Source: Siniperca chuatsi (taxonomy: Eukaryota; Chordata; Actinopteri; Centrarchiformes; Sinipercidae). Taken from it: a DNA stretch of 64,000 bases. The stretch lies in contig NC_058046.1 in assembly GCF_020085105.1 (NCBI RefSeq), positions 1,654,628-1,718,627 of the forward strand. The letters run 5' to 3'. The notes beneath the pieces are model-generated. The model was given only the letters and a program-made list of their open reading frames with translations. It did not search any database and had not been told where the DNA came from. Positions 46,731 through 64,000 of this stretch are shown piece after piece (within the stretch, counting starts at the first letter, position 1; every line of letters begins with the position of its first letter). Made by a program: the position numbers and the translations under genes.

Positions 46731-46811
46731 CTGCATTCACCGAGCACAGCTGGGGCAGAGAAACACCCGCGAGCCTTCACCGACAGACACACCTGAGACT
46801 CACCTGCACAG
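46731..46811 (+). other. Actin exon 1, non-coding
   Basis: Ends at a GTAAGC donor (46812). The start is estimated from the TATA-like box about 30 bp upstream. It contains no ATG in a useful frame before the splice. Confidence 0.65.
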
Positions 46812-51816
<5,005 letters not shown>

Positions 51817-52111
51817 AAAGCTGCTCGTCGTCCTCCTGCCCCAGCGGGGAAGTTAATATGCATTTCAACTGTCCATCCAACTAGAGATGTCTCGGGTTTA
51901 TCTTGTGTGGACAGACTAAAAGATGCAAGATGCCACAGACGATGAATCCAGTGACGGTCTACGTTTTAATGTCTCGACTCTGCAGGTCCTCAGCAGCCTG
52001 CTGAACCTACAACGGCGTCTCTGAATATGCTCCTCTAACTCCTGGTGATAAACTACTGCTAGTCAAACAGTATCACTGAACCTTTCTGTCATGTCTTTCT
52101 ACCTCTCTAGC

Positions 52112-52212
52112 AATAAATTGCACGTCAATATTCTGCTTTTCTCCTCGTCCGGTCTGTCGATTGACTGACAATCTGTATAAATACTCCCCACGAGTGTTTC
52201 CTGATCAATAAA
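52112..52212 (+). terminator. Actin polyadenylation signals
   Basis: AATAAA at 52112-52117 and 52207-52212, about 300 and 390 bp after the stop codon. Confidence 0.7.
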
Positions 52213-52229
52213 ATGCCAACATTTGATGT

Positions 52230-55200
52230 TTACAGATTTTCTAATGTCGTCATTTAAAATGCCCTGGGTGTGCACGAGTTTATTTTCTTAGCACTATAGA
52301 TGCAAACGGTGCAACAAAATGCTGAACAAACACAGAATCATGGTCTTGACACAAGAGTCTGAGTTCCCTTATAGTTTTAGTTTGACTTGCAAACTAAAAT
52401 CTCTTAATTATCAGATCAGCTGTCTCTGTATCATTTAATGCTCAGGCTTCTGCCTCATGAGAAGCAGTGAGCATTGAAACAGACTTTCCTTACCCAGTGT
52501 TTTGTATCTCAGGCGACTGTCCTTGGTGGCTAATTGTACCTGTGTTAGGTTTTGAGAGAGGAGAGTTTGGGGGTTAGGGAGGCACAATGCAAAGACCATG
52601 TAGACATTTTTAAAAAAATACTTTTTTTTTTTTTGTATAGTAATTAGTGTTATTAAATTTATAGTAATGACAGCTATAGGAATAATGTCAGTAACAGAGC
52701 CAATAACAACTGTAGTAGCAGTTGTGTCAAGCAATTAGTGTCAATACAATGTACATAACATGTCTAATTTTATTAGACTAAGCCTAATCAGTTCCAGCCT
52801 ACAGCCCTGCATCTTAAAAAGGAAATCCCATAAAAGAGAGGAAATATGAAGGCAAGAAAATCCAAAGCCTTTCACTCCTGAAAGGAGCTGTAGTTTGTGT
52901 GAACAGCGACACCAAGTGGCCATTTATGAATCATTCTCCCTCATAAATCCTGACTTGATGTAAAATCTGTTTTATATTTTCCCTCCTGGGTTCTTGGGAC
53001 CAAATACAATGTTAACATAGGCCACGCCCCTTTCCACCTACATACTTTCTGACATTTTGATTTCAGTTCTAGAGGTTTCTTCACAATGGCAGAGGCATCG
53101 TTTGAACTTTTTCAGATACACTAAGTATTTGATCATGAATGAACCTTTCCCAACATGAAAATACCACTGAGGAAAGTAACTCAAAATAAATGTTGTTAAA
53201 CCAACATAAAATGAATCTTTCTGAATCATACTGCAGGACACTAAGAAGTAAAACACAAAGTTGAACATTAACAAAGAGGAGTGGGAGGTCGACTACTCCC
53301 TATGTGGGGGAGGGAGGGTGTGGTAAAGCATAGGTGGTGTTTTCATGGCGGGCGGCTGTGCACTTACAGCGAGGGGTTACATTTATATTGACGTCTTCAA
53401 AAGTCTTGAAAAGCAGAAAATATTCACATTTAAGAAAAAAGAAACAGTGAATGTTTGCTTTTAAAAAAAATTACTTCAACGATTAATCGATGATCAGAAC
53501 TGCTGCAGATTGATAATTGATTAATCGTCACCAGGTTTTAATTGTGGAAAACGTATGAGCGCTACGAGATTTCAGTTCATAAGTAACAACATACTAAACA
53601 AACATTAAGCAAATGACAGAAAGTTGTGTGGGTGTGAGTGTAGTGACTGTCTTCAGCTAACTGCTCTGTTCAGCCCTTCATCCTCCTCTTCGTCAGCATC
53701 ATCCTCTGGTTTGCATTTGTCGGAGTGAAACCACACAACAGACTGTCCGCACTCTGCAGCTGGTTCAGGGACAATCCGACTGAAGCCGAGGGGCAGTAAA
53801 AAACTCAAATAAGGAAAAACAACATTCAGTGTCGATATTTTCCTCCTGCCAGTTATGTGCCTCTCAGAGTCTCTCAGCAACTTCAAATATAGATGTGTTG
53901 CACATTTTCTTTTTCAGAATAACCCGGACTGTTGGAAAAGGAAGATGTATTTGATGTGAATAGTTGCAGTCAATGTTTATAATAGATTGATGCACATGTA
54001 GAATTTAGGTTTGCCTAGAATTTTTTTTTTAAACGTTTTATCTGAATTGTCTCATTACAGAACAGAAACTAATCAGTGGCATCTGGGAGGTTTTTGGTGA
54101 AACTGACAGCAACCATGATCTCACAACAGCCTCATAACTGACAAATAACACAGGCAGAAACTGGTCAAGTAAAACAACAAAGATTTACTCAAAGTAACTT
54201 TTACACAAAACATGCCACTTATCTTTCTGACTTCATGGGGGTCAAAGGTCAACTCCTAGACTGTGAACAGTTCACTAAAGCATCATAACCAATAAATAAC
54301 AGAGAGCTATTCAGTGAACTCTGTGCAGCCTCATTTCCCATCAGGGAGAATGGGACCAAAAGTGATGCTCAAATGTTGCTTGGATCTCTATAACAACAAA
54401 ATTCTAAATGTAAGGTTTGTACAGTTTATTTTTATGGATAATATTGATGCCAATTTACAAGAAGGCTGTCGACATATGAAGCCTTTTATCTTGTGTTTCT
54501 AGAGTCACGTGTTTTTGCGGACACGTAAGGAATGGTTAATATGTCATATTTCTTAAAGGGAGTTTGGTATAACATTTTCCCCGGAGAGCGTCTGGAGCTT
54601 ACATTTAATTGAAAGTGCTACTGTATGTATATTTTTTTATCGTTTTGTCACCACTACAGAAACACTAGGTTACTGCCAAAGTCTGATAAGGTTGTCTGAC
54701 GTTGACTGCGGTTAGTTATTGGTTGGATTAATGGTTTACAGTAATATGTGTTTGTATTGATTGAAGGTGGCTGATCAGGCTAATTATCAGCTAATTGTAC
54801 TCAGTTTCTAAGGCAGTATGCAGTAAATTTTGCCCTTTGTGTGCGTGTTTTTAAACTACTTTCCTAACTAAACATGATGTGCCTGATTCGGTGTACAGTA
54901 ATAAACTCAGTACTGGTTTTCAATACACTGACTCCTAATTGTTGATTGTGTACTGTGTTGTCTTCATACAATGTAATTATCACTTATTGTTATTGGCCAC
55001 AATGCCCCAATAAATTTGTATTTATCAAAGGCCAACGTGGCCTTGCCCTAAAAATGACATAATTCCAGGCCTGGAGTCTGGAAATGAATTTGGATTAGTG
55101 TGAGTGGATTTTCTTACTCAGGATAAAATTTGATGACTTGGAAATTGCATAGGGCCTCACTGGAAATGGCTAAATGACATGCATAGTAGTCAAATAACAA

Positions 55201-56609
55201 AAACTACTGAAAATATAGAGTGCGTGTTCATAAAACCCTCAAGTCCCAGCATGAGTTGTTTTCACCAAAAAAAATTGTTTCAGATTTTTTGTACTCCATA
55301 ATAATAAAACCATAAGCACGAGCACAGCCTGCGATCAGAGCTGTACAGGGGTCTTGTGTGTACAAGTTATTTTCTTGTGTACACAAGATATAGATCTAAT
55401 ATCTTGTGTATCTTTGTACACACAACTTCATACAGAAAATACAGTTCACAGGAAAGATTTTTTTATGTGCATTTATTTGTAGATTAACACTGAAGAAACA
55501 AGAGAAAATGTCTAGAGTTTTATATCTTTCACAATGTTGAACAAAACTGAACCAATGAACCAAGACAACGGATGTGTTTTGTTTTTAAGTTGTTAAGGAC
55601 GTAGTGTTGGAGAACACGTCATGGAGGCAGCTACATCACAGGTGATGGTTAACTTGTATTTGCTTGCTGTGAACAGTCAGTAAGGTTGCTAAAAAAGGTG
55701 TTTGTTAAACAATATATGTACAAAATGTACACACTAAATTCAAAATAAAGAAATACAAAGCACTTTATCAAACAGCTCTCATGTATTATCTTTACATTCC
55801 AGTCACAGAGCAAAGCACCAGTTTTTCTGAAAGATACATCCCTGACATTTAAGAAACCACCAGAAGGTCGTGAAACCCTTTGAATAGAAAAATATACCTT
55901 CTATGGCATGTTTTAACCTGTTACCCAAGGTGCAAATTTAAACCCTGGTCGGAAATCACATATTTTACAATATTACCAATATTAAAAAGTTTTATTAACA
56001 GTTATATTTGTCAATATTAATGTTCATACACTAAAATGCATTATATATTCTTCTTGTGCTGTACAAACAAGTAAGGACATATGTATGTATTATTTTAGTT
56101 TAAGATATATACATTTTTTTTTTTTTGGTACTAACCAGGTGTGCTTTGAAACTGATATGCTGTACTTAGCAAACACAACTAATACAGTGAACCAAAGAAC
56201 AGTCTGAGGTTACAGACTAGCTGGAATTATGGTTCTCTGAAAATAGACGTAAACGCCTGTGTGGGATCCAACTTCGTGAAGAAAAACCCAAATCTGTATA
56301 AAAGAAACAGCAATGCAAACGTCTCCAAATGATCCCTGTGCATGTTTGCTCACATGCAGCCTGGAGAAGCAAGTTCCAGCTTTAAACAATTATTACTATT
56401 CACGGTAACAAAATCTATAAATATAGGAATTTGTAAATTAATGTATTCAAAAGGAACCATCAAAGATGAATTACAATAAAACAGGCTTGCCACGTAAACC
56501 AGAAAATTAGAAAAAAAAAAATAGTTCACAGAGGTTTAGCCAAATGTCTAAATCAGATTTCAGACTGTGTTTGGACCCTGTGGTGTCACTATGAGGACGG
56601 GACTTCTCT
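52230..56609. other. Intergenic region between actin and gene D
   Basis: AT-rich sequence without a gene I can support. It holds a MITE relic (about 53470-53535) and a 12-bp perfect inverted repeat at 55380-55410. Short frames on the minus strand at 53653-53886 and 56507-56812 have no recognisable domain. Confidence 0.45.
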
Positions 56610-56615
56610 TTTATT
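56610..56615 (-). terminator. Possible polyadenylation signal of gene D
   Basis: AATAAA on the minus strand, about 400 bp beyond the gene D stop codon. Confidence 0.35.
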
Positions 56616-57009
56616 GAATTTAACCAACTCTTTTTAATGTGTCTGTGTCCTGATTGATTTAAAAACTCCTGCCATGGAGTTTCAAGGCACACTGGAAAAT
56701 CAAACTTTCCATTCACATAGTGAACTGGGGTTTGAGAAACTGGCATCCAGAGAACTGAATTTAGGAACCATAACATTTGATTTGTAGTTCCCATTTCTAA
56801 ACACTTAAACACGTCATTAATTATTGGTTATTTATGTTGATAATCATATGGCTGGTGAGTAGATCAATATCTGTTTCATTTCCTCTGTCTGTCATTTTAC
56901 TGAACCACTTCCAGCCATGAGTGTAAACTGAAGATGCAGACATTCATCTGTAAAGCCCATAAATGTAAAACTGCACCCTTTAAATCAGCCTAGAAAGCTC
57001 TAAAACTCT

Positions 57010-59477
57010 TCATGTGTGTTCTTTTGTCTCTGTAGTGTGTGTGTTTGCAGGACTCAGAAAAACGTAACATAAAAAAAATAATTGCAACATCAACAGCACA
57101 AACAAAGAACATGTCCACTTTCTTCTCTTACGATAGTACTCTTCTTGGAGCTTTCTGTAGCTTGTTTTCACCTCCTCCAGGCTCTGTTTATCCTCCTGAC
57201 GTATTCGTTCCCAGATGTCTTTTCTTTCCTTTTCCCAGGCGTCTCGATCTCTCTTCATCTCTTTTCTACACAGCTCCAGCTTCCTCTCAGCATTTTCCCT
57301 TTGCTCTCTTTCTGATTGAACTGTTTTCTCCGAAGCTTCCAGTTTTCTTCTCCATTCCTGTCGCTGAGTTTCTTCTTGTTTTTTCCGTCTCCTCTCTTCT
57401 TCCTCCCGTTCTTTCTTTCTCTTCTCACGCTCCTTGTTGATGCATTCGTCTTTGTCCTTCAGCTGTTTCGATAACAGTTTTCTCTCCTGTTCAATTTCTC
57501 CACGCTGTTCATTCATTTTCCTTTGCAGTGTTTTCAAATCTTCCTCATGTTTTCTGAGGTCCTCGTCCTTTCTCTTTATCTCTTCTTCCTTCTCTTTCAA
57601 AATCCTGTCCACTTGTATGAATTCCTCTGTGTCATCAAACCTCTCAGTGTTGTAGCAGCCACCATTTTCCTTCACCATGGTCTCGATCTTGGTCAGCAGC
57701 TCTCTGACCTGTGTGCGGTTTGTGTCATCTTTGTTGTTGAAGACCAGGTATCTCTCCCCACAGTCATTTATGAGTTGTTTGACAAAGCCATCACAACCTT
57801 CGATATAACTCTCAAATGTCTGATCTTCCAGATCATCTCCTCTGGTGAATATAATGATGATGAATTCTCCAGATTTCTTGCCAAAATATTTCTTGATCAG
57901 CTCCACAGAGTCTTTTTCCTCTTGTGTAAAGTTTCCTATTTGCATCACTAATAAGAACACATGAGGTCCAGGAGCCAACAGGCTGAAGCATTTGTGAAGC
58001 TTCTGTCGAATTTCATCATCAGACAGAGTTGTATCAAACAAGCCGGGGGTGTTGACCACAGCGACAGGCCGTCCAGCAATGTCTCCTGTTGCTGTCTCAT
58101 AAGACTTGGTCGGTGGCTTCGGGGCGATTCTGGGTTTGAAATGCTTTTTCCCTAAAATAGTGTTTGCTGTCGCACTCTTCCCACTGCCAGTCTTCCCAAT
58201 CAGCACCATCCTGAGAGGCTCTCTGCTCTGGTTTTCATCATCACCTCCCTCCTCACGCTGTTTCACATCCTGCAGTTCAGCTTTAAGTTTTGAAACCTTC
58301 TCCATCTGAGCCTTGGTGAACATGTCCTTTGTGAAGCATCTGGATCCTTTAACTGTGATTTGTTTCAAAGCATCCAACAGCTCTGGGATCTGCTGCTTGT
58401 CCTTGATGTTGAGAACAACATATCTGTCTCCACAGCTCTGACGGACCACCTGGATTTCTCTGTTCTTTCTTACAAACTCAACAACAGCTGGAGCTGCAGG
58501 ATCTGACTCCACAGTGAACAGAATCATGGTGAAGTCATCGACTCGAGAGCTGAATGTGTTCTGGATGGTCTCTAACTCTCCCTTGTCTTCATCAGTGAGG
58601 GGATCCACAGGTAGGACCAGGATGAAGGCATGGACGCCTTCAGGATCACAGAGGGAGATACACCTGAATGATTCCTCCATCACTGCCTCCTGAGGTTTTC
58701 CATACAAGGCAGGCAGCTCCACCAGGGAAACCCGACGTCCACACACCTCTCCCTGATTTTTAAGACACACTGATGAGTTGGAGACTGAATGAAGCTCTGT
58801 CTGACCTAAAATTGCCTTGGCTGCTGAAGTCTTCCCTGCTCCTCTCCTCCCACACAGAACCAGGTTTAAAGCTGGTTTGATGTGTTCAGACTTTAGTGTC
58901 ATGACTAAACCTGCATCCTCATCTTCAAATACATCAAGGCTGACATGCTCTCCATTGTTCTCCTTTGCAGTTTGACCCAAGCGTGTCAACAGCTCTGGAA
59001 GTTCAAGGTTCTTCTGCTTCAGGTGTCTGTATCTACACATGCTGATCATGTCTTTTAAGGGCTGGTCTGGTACATCTTTGTCCATGAAACCTGGACTCTC
59101 CTCGCTGGGTGTTGATATTAGAACCAGTGAATGATCAAATGGTTGATCACTGAAGAGTTTCAGGACTCTGCAGAGTCTCAGTTTGAGTTCCTCAGTGAAT
59201 CCTTCAGGCTGTAGGACCAGCAGGAACACATGAGGTCCAGGATCAGAGAGTCTCACACAGTTTGTCACATGCTCTCTCAGTTTGTCTTCAGATATGTTGG
59301 GATGCAGCAGATCTGGAGTGTTGATGAGAACTATTTCTTTCTCTTTCAACTGTCCTCTGACTGTCAGAAAGTCTGGTTCTTGCTCAGTGTTGAACCTAGT
59401 CTCTCCCAGTATGAAGTTCCCCACTGAACTCCTCTCAGACCAGCTGTTCCCCAGCAGAACAACCCTCAGCTCAGACA
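57010..59477 (-). other. Gene D exon 3: all three G modules, coiled coil, anchor
   Basis: Follows TTTTCAG on the minus strand; the first nucleotide completes an ATG codon split by the intron, giving [11 protein letters not shown]. Open for 822 codons. The same junction is used in copies B (11272) and C (31428). Confidence 0.88.
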
Positions 59478-62400
59478 CTGAAAAGAAAAACAGTGAATTA
59501 GAAAGATGAACTATGAACTGAACGTGACCTGATAGACCAATCTAACAGGATTATGATGAAACCTAACTCTAATTGGTGGACCTGGAGAAAAGCTATCAAA
59601 CATCCAGAACTCAAATTATATCTTGATGCATGGAGATACAGGAGAGTGTTCTGGTTTGGTACTGTTGGATCACAGTGCAGCTTTTGACACAGTAGACCAC
59701 AGTATCTTAATCGACAGACTTAGGCAGTGGGTGGGTATCTTTGGGTCAGCCCTGCAGTGGTTCTCCTCCTACCTCTCTGATGGCAGTTTCTCAGTTGCTG
59801 TTGGCAACTATGTCTCTACATCTGAAACTCTGTTTTGTGGTGCGCCCCAAGGTTCAGTCCTTGGTCCTATTCTGTTTTCCTCGTATATGCTTCTCCTTTG
59901 ACAGATAATAAGACACTTTAAAGATATCTCTTATCGCTGCTATGCAGATGTAATTCAACTTAGTAGAAAAGGTTTCAGTCAAAGTCATCTGGACACTGTT
60001 TTCAGAATCAAGACGTTTCGGCTCCCATCCGGAAGTCATTCTCAATTGTGAAAAAATGGGACGGGAACTGGAAATTTAAGCTAGTCTGTGTTACATAAGC
60101 CCTGCCCTCAGGAAGAAATCTACCTAAGTATCTGTTAAAAGCTAGTTTCACCTGAAACTGACCTAATTGTTTCCAAGATGGCTCAGTAATCAGTAATCAG
60201 GCCTATTGTTTTCTGGCTGCACCTACCTCATCACTGTTAAGTACCTGATTAGCATATGATTGGCGTGACCAAGGTGTTAATACACTGTGATAGACCTTGG
60301 GCAGATTGAATCTCAGACCACCATTTCTGTTCAAAGAGGGGTTCTCTTTTTTCACAAAAATGGCTTCCTTGACACACCATTCAAACCAACTATTCTTTCT
60401 ACTTATATTTAGATTTCACTCTATCTTAAGCGATGTGGTGACCAAAATGAGCAAAATGTTGGTTTATGCCAAATTAGTTCCTAATGATCCTTTGAATGGA
60501 GTTAGATGTTGGATTTGGTGAAGTTACCTTGAAGAGCAGTGTTCTGCTATATGGGCAACATGAGATATACGAAATCAGAACCATGATGATCACTAATACG
60601 ATTGGCTGAGTGCTAATTATATGATTGTACGCATGATAAGCTGGCATGGCTCAATAACTTATTACAGACAGCACTTTTACTGCAGCTGCACAGTTGGAGT
60701 TAATGAAGCTGAGGACCACCTTAAACATTTCTAACTATGAATATGTTTACGAATGTGTACTACTAAAAGAAACCTGCCAAATCTCCAAAAAAGAAACACA
60801 ATCTCAAATAATTAATAATAATTAATGAAACTGACTCAATGAACTAAAACTGATTGAGTTTCATTCCAAGTGTTTACCCTTTATACTTGTATATTTGCTA
60901 TATGTTAGGGTTTAAATGACAAATTCCCATCAATTAAATCGGTATTTAAGTAAAACATAGATATTTTGTAGTCCATTGGCCCAGTAACAGAAACTTTTAG
61001 TTGATTTGATCATAATATCTTTATATGTCATTGCATAGCCTATTTTCTAAGTATGTAGGTATTTATTGTGGAAAACTTAATTCCATTGGTGCTGATAGTC
61101 ATTTGTATCTGGAAATTAGTTAATTTATGGACTTCAATTAATGCTGGAGCATGACTACGACTTTTTAAACTAATACACTGCACTTTTGTAGGTTTAGTAG
61201 CACAGCTACTGCAGTAGCTCTGATAGCAGCTCCAGATACACTTTGAGCCAGTTTGGAAGAATACCTCACAAAACACCTAAACATAGTCAGTTGAACTCAC
61301 TGGTAGGGGGAATAAGCTGATAGCTGCTGCTGTGGCTCAGAGGTCTCCCTTTGATTCCCTCTGTAAGAAAACAGAAAAATAACATTTCAGCAAATCAAAC
61401 CTCTGTCAACATTTCAGATTTTTTTTTATAGTGTTGAGACAGTAGAAAAATGTTGTTTAAAGACCACTGTAGTGTGGATGGTGTAGAAAACAAGTCCATT
61501 AACACAAGGATGATTTGTACTAAATCCTAAACCTACAGAGAGAAGAGTAGAAAACTGTATTTGACTGAGTAACGTTACAGACAACGGCTAACAGAGTATG
61601 TTTAACCTTACAACAGGTACGTTTAATTTTGTAGCTAAGATAACTCAGACATTTACAATTATTGATGGTCAGTAAGCCTGAAAACTTTACCTTCATCAGT
61701 TATATTAATCGTTGCAGAAAGACAATGGAACTGCTAATGGGAAAAAACACACTGTCCCTTATTATTATACCACTGTGTGGAATTCATCTTAAGGTAAGCT
61801 CAATGTTATAATATTAATATTGCAAATATTCCAAAACAGTGTTTAAAACTCAATAATCAGTCCCAGGTCTGATTAACACTTTAAGATACTGTACTAGATA
61901 CTGTAGATACTGTTAGATATACTGTTCAATATACTGTACATACTGTTAGATACTGTTAGATATACTGTTCGATATACTGTACATACTGTTAGATACTGTT
62001 AGATATACTGTAGATATACTGTACATACTGTTAGATACTGTTAGATATACTGTTCAATATACTGTAAATACTGTTAGATACTGTTAGATATACTGTTCAA
62101 TATACTGTACATACTGTTAGATACTGTTAGATATACTGTTCAATATACTGTACATACTGTTAGATACTGTTAGATATACTGTTCAATATACTGTAAATAC
62201 TGTTAGATACTGTTAGATATACTGTTCAATATACTGTACATACTGTTAGATACTGTTAGATATACTGTAGATATACTGTACATACTGTTAGATACTGTTA
62301 AATATACTGTAGATATACTGTACATACTGTTAGATACTGTTAGATATACTGTAGATACTGTAGATATACTGTAGATACTATAGATATACTGTAGATACTG

Positions 62401-63020
62401 TTAGATATATTGTAGATATACTGTTCGATATACTGTACATACTGTTAGATATACTGTTCGATATACTGTAGATATATTGTAGATATACTGTAGATACTGT
62501 AGATACTGTTAGATATACTGTAGATACTGTTAGATATATTGTAGATATACTGTTCGATATACTGTACATACTGTTAGATATACTGTTCGATATACTGTTA
62601 GATATATTGTAGATATACTGTACATACTGTTCGATAGATACTGGATGTATTCCTGTTAGACGGAGCAGTGAACCACTAGAAAAGTACTGACCCTCTCCTA
62701 GACAATTTTGCCTCAAACAGTGCAATAATTATTCCAAAACACAGTGACATTATCAGCATTGATTACTGTGATGTTGGATTTTGTGAATCCAATATTGCAA
62801 GTATAGACTCTCTCGTATATAATGCTGTGTCTCCATCTAGTAGTATAGATTTGGTCTCACAACGAACGATGTTTGTCTGTTCAGAGGGAAACTGGGTCTT
62901 TGCAGCAGGAAAACAACAAGATCCAGATATTTTAATTCAACATAAAACAAATAAATAGAGTTAATGCATGTTTCTGCTGTGCATGTGACTGTACTCACCA
63001 GATGCTGCAGCAGCTGCCAT
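57010..63020 (-). CDS. gimap8: GIMAP8-like three-module GTPase with C-terminal membrane anchor (gene D)
   Basis: The only GIMAP copy here without lesions. Exons on the minus strand: 63020-62999 (ATG, MAAAAAS), 61360-61301 and 59477-57010. All junctions are GT/AG and phase 1; total 2550 nt, 849 residues. Residue numbers below count from the exon 3 MSELR (add 27 for the full protein). G1 (1-190) has a P-loop without Lys ([12 protein letters not shown]). G2 has GRRGAGKT (210-217). G3 has GKTGSGKS (428-435), but VNTPG where DTPG is usual (475-479). A charged coiled coil runs 620-785, and a hydrophobic segment at 789-808 ([20 protein letters not shown]) near the end acts as a tail anchor. Family members act in lymphocyte survival and on organelle membranes; that role here is inference. 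Relative to B, one G module is missing, and G1 and the next module sit in one exon. Confidence 0.88.
59540..60045 (+). mobile_element. L2-like LINE reverse transcriptase relic in gene D intron 2
   Basis: A plus-strand frame at 59623-59901 reads as RT core: [20 protein letters not shown], then [14 protein letters not shown]. It is antisense to gene D and decays on both sides. Confidence 0.75.
60046..61300 (-). other. Rest of gene D intron 2
   Basis: AT-rich sequence with no recognisable element or gene. Confidence 0.4.
61301..61360 (-). other. Gene D exon 2
   Basis: 60 nt between TTCTTACAG and GTGAGT on the minus strand. It encodes [19 protein letters not shown], matching the linker of copy B exon 2. 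Confidence 0.75.
61880..62642. repeat. AT-rich minisatellite in gene D intron 1
   Basis: About 760 bp built from ATACTGTTAGAT, ATACTGTTC(A/G)AT, ATACTGTACAT and ATACTGTAGAT words. In the left half a higher-order unit of about 43 bp recurs. In the right half the words are shuffled. Confidence 0.9.
62999..63020 (-). other. Gene D exon 1, coding part
   Basis: ATG plus Ala codons, ending at GTGAGT. The upstream sequence (GTGTTTCCAGCACAGAGACAGT) resembles the 5' UTR of A and B. Confidence 0.75.
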
Positions 63021-64000
63021 ACTGTCTCTGTGCTGGAAACACCGGAAGAGGCTCAGCTGGAGACCAACAGCTGGTCCTCAAAGCCTTCAAACACAAAACA
63101 ACTTTACCAACCTGGAGCCACTTCTTCTTCTGTGGTTCTGCTGACTCACTCAGTCACTCTGTGCCAATGATGTCACCAGCCTTTAGGTGTTTGAACTTTA
63201 TGGTCCAATACGATATGGCTCTGTTATACGACTTTCAGGTGAGCATGTATAGCAAAAACACTTAAAACACACTAGATGCCAAAAGGCAAAAGGTGATCTT
63301 TATACAGGGAGAAAAACAATGGACCTCTCTCCTTGTGACATACAGGAAAAACAGGTGTGATTAACATTCATAGCTGCATTCCATGCAGGTGTGTTTGTTC
63401 CAGTGTTGGGGTTTTATGCTGGTGTAGGTATTTATCGTGAGTATTAATCTGATGCCTTTATGACTTAAAAAAGTCGTTTTTAATGTGTGTGTTTCTTTCT
63501 GTGCCCACACCACAAGTCAATGTCCCCGTGATGACAGTAAAGGTTGATCCAGCAATCAATCAATCAATCAATCAAAATGTGTGCTGTGAAAGAGGCCTGT
63601 ACTGTCCAACAAGCATCAGTCAAGCAGCTGTTACACAACCACTTATTCCATGAGTAGCAGTATTAGTACTAGCAGTAGCAATGCTTTAGTAGCTGTAATA
63701 TTACAGTAAAAAATAGATGATCTAAAACCATAAACGGTAACCATTTCCCTCCAAACAAACCACCGGATTCAGTCTGCACGTCACTTCTTTCCTGTTATAG
63801 TTTTACCACACTGATCCGACATAGCTGCTGTCATTCAAACACACTATATACAAGTATAATGTGAGGATATTAATACAAAGCTCCCTTTTCAGCTACGATT
63901 GTGTTCCCTCTGTGTTTTACAGGCTGCAGGCCTGCAGCCGCCCTGACCGCGACGATCATCAATAATCAGTACGAATCATTATAATAACACGATCCATCAA
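63021..64000. other. Region upstream of gene D
   Basis: Should hold the gene D promoter and any non-coding first exon; I could not identify either. An AATC microsatellite lies at 63554-63575. Confidence 0.4.

Noticed and set aside
53653-53886. 77-codon minus-strand frame with an acidic end
   Set aside because: No recognisable domain, splice partner or conservation evidence; it could be chance.
56507-56812. 101-codon minus-strand frame beyond gene D
   Set aside because: No recognisable domain; probably in or near the gene D 3' UTR.
62378-62725. Minus-strand frame with SISNSISN-type repeats
   Set aside because: It is a translation of the minisatellite; no start context or domain.

Overview
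The window is vertebrate nuclear DNA, almost certainly from a ray-finned (teleost) fish. The signs are a spliced actin gene, a tandem family of AIG1/GIMAP GTPase genes, and mobile elements typical of fish: an L2-like LINE, RTE-like LINEs, an L1/Tx1-like LINE, hAT-type MITEs, a Ty3/gypsy-like LTR family and a gamma/epsilon-like endogenous retrovirus (ERV). The species cannot be named from the sequence.

Layout. Three plus-strand GIMAP copies sit at about 1.15-5.1 kb (A), 10.25-16.55 kb (B) and 31.4-35.4 kb (C). A fourth, minus-strand copy (D) lies at 57.0-63.0 kb and is the only one that is open throughout. A, B and C carry homologous 3' flanks (about 5.1-7.5, 16.55-18.4 and 35.4-39.5 kb), so they arose by segmental duplication. 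All are multi-GTPase proteins of GIMAP8 type. B was built from four G modules in series and D has three. A has lost the first module through a 2.35 kb deletion. C is broken in G1 and G2. A and B share a 34-nt frameshifting deletion in the third module. C has a frameshift, an internal deletion, a retroelement insert and a nonsense codon, but its last two modules and tail remain open. A, B and C end in a long coiled coil plus a CaaX-type terminus (CIIL). D ends in a coiled coil plus a transmembrane tail anchor.

Between B and C lies a complete but decayed ERV (21727-30692, minus strand). It has nearly identical LTRs, a 5-bp target duplication (GTTAG), a tRNA-Tyr-type primer site, a polypurine tract, and broken gag, pro, pol and env. 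Its integrase is interrupted by a solo gypsy-type LTR with its own 5-bp duplication. Related non-autonomous gypsy-like elements lie 3' of A and B, and a fragment of one sits inside C.

From 40 to 46.5 kb there is only repeat debris (RTE-like, L2-like and L1/Tx1-like LINE pieces, one MITE). At 46.6-52.2 kb there is a complete actin gene: CCAAT/CArG/TATA-like promoter, one non-coding exon, eight coding exons and 375 residues. Its residues are mostly of cytoplasmic type, with a muscle-type patch near residues 260-280. Its seven coding introns follow the smooth-muscle actin layout. From 52.2 to 57 kb I see no gene. The window closes with gene D, whose first intron holds a 0.76 kb AT-rich minisatellite.

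The GIMAP genes probably act as membrane-tethered GTPase scaffolds in leukocytes, as inferred from their family. The actin gene is unrelated housekeeping or contractile machinery.
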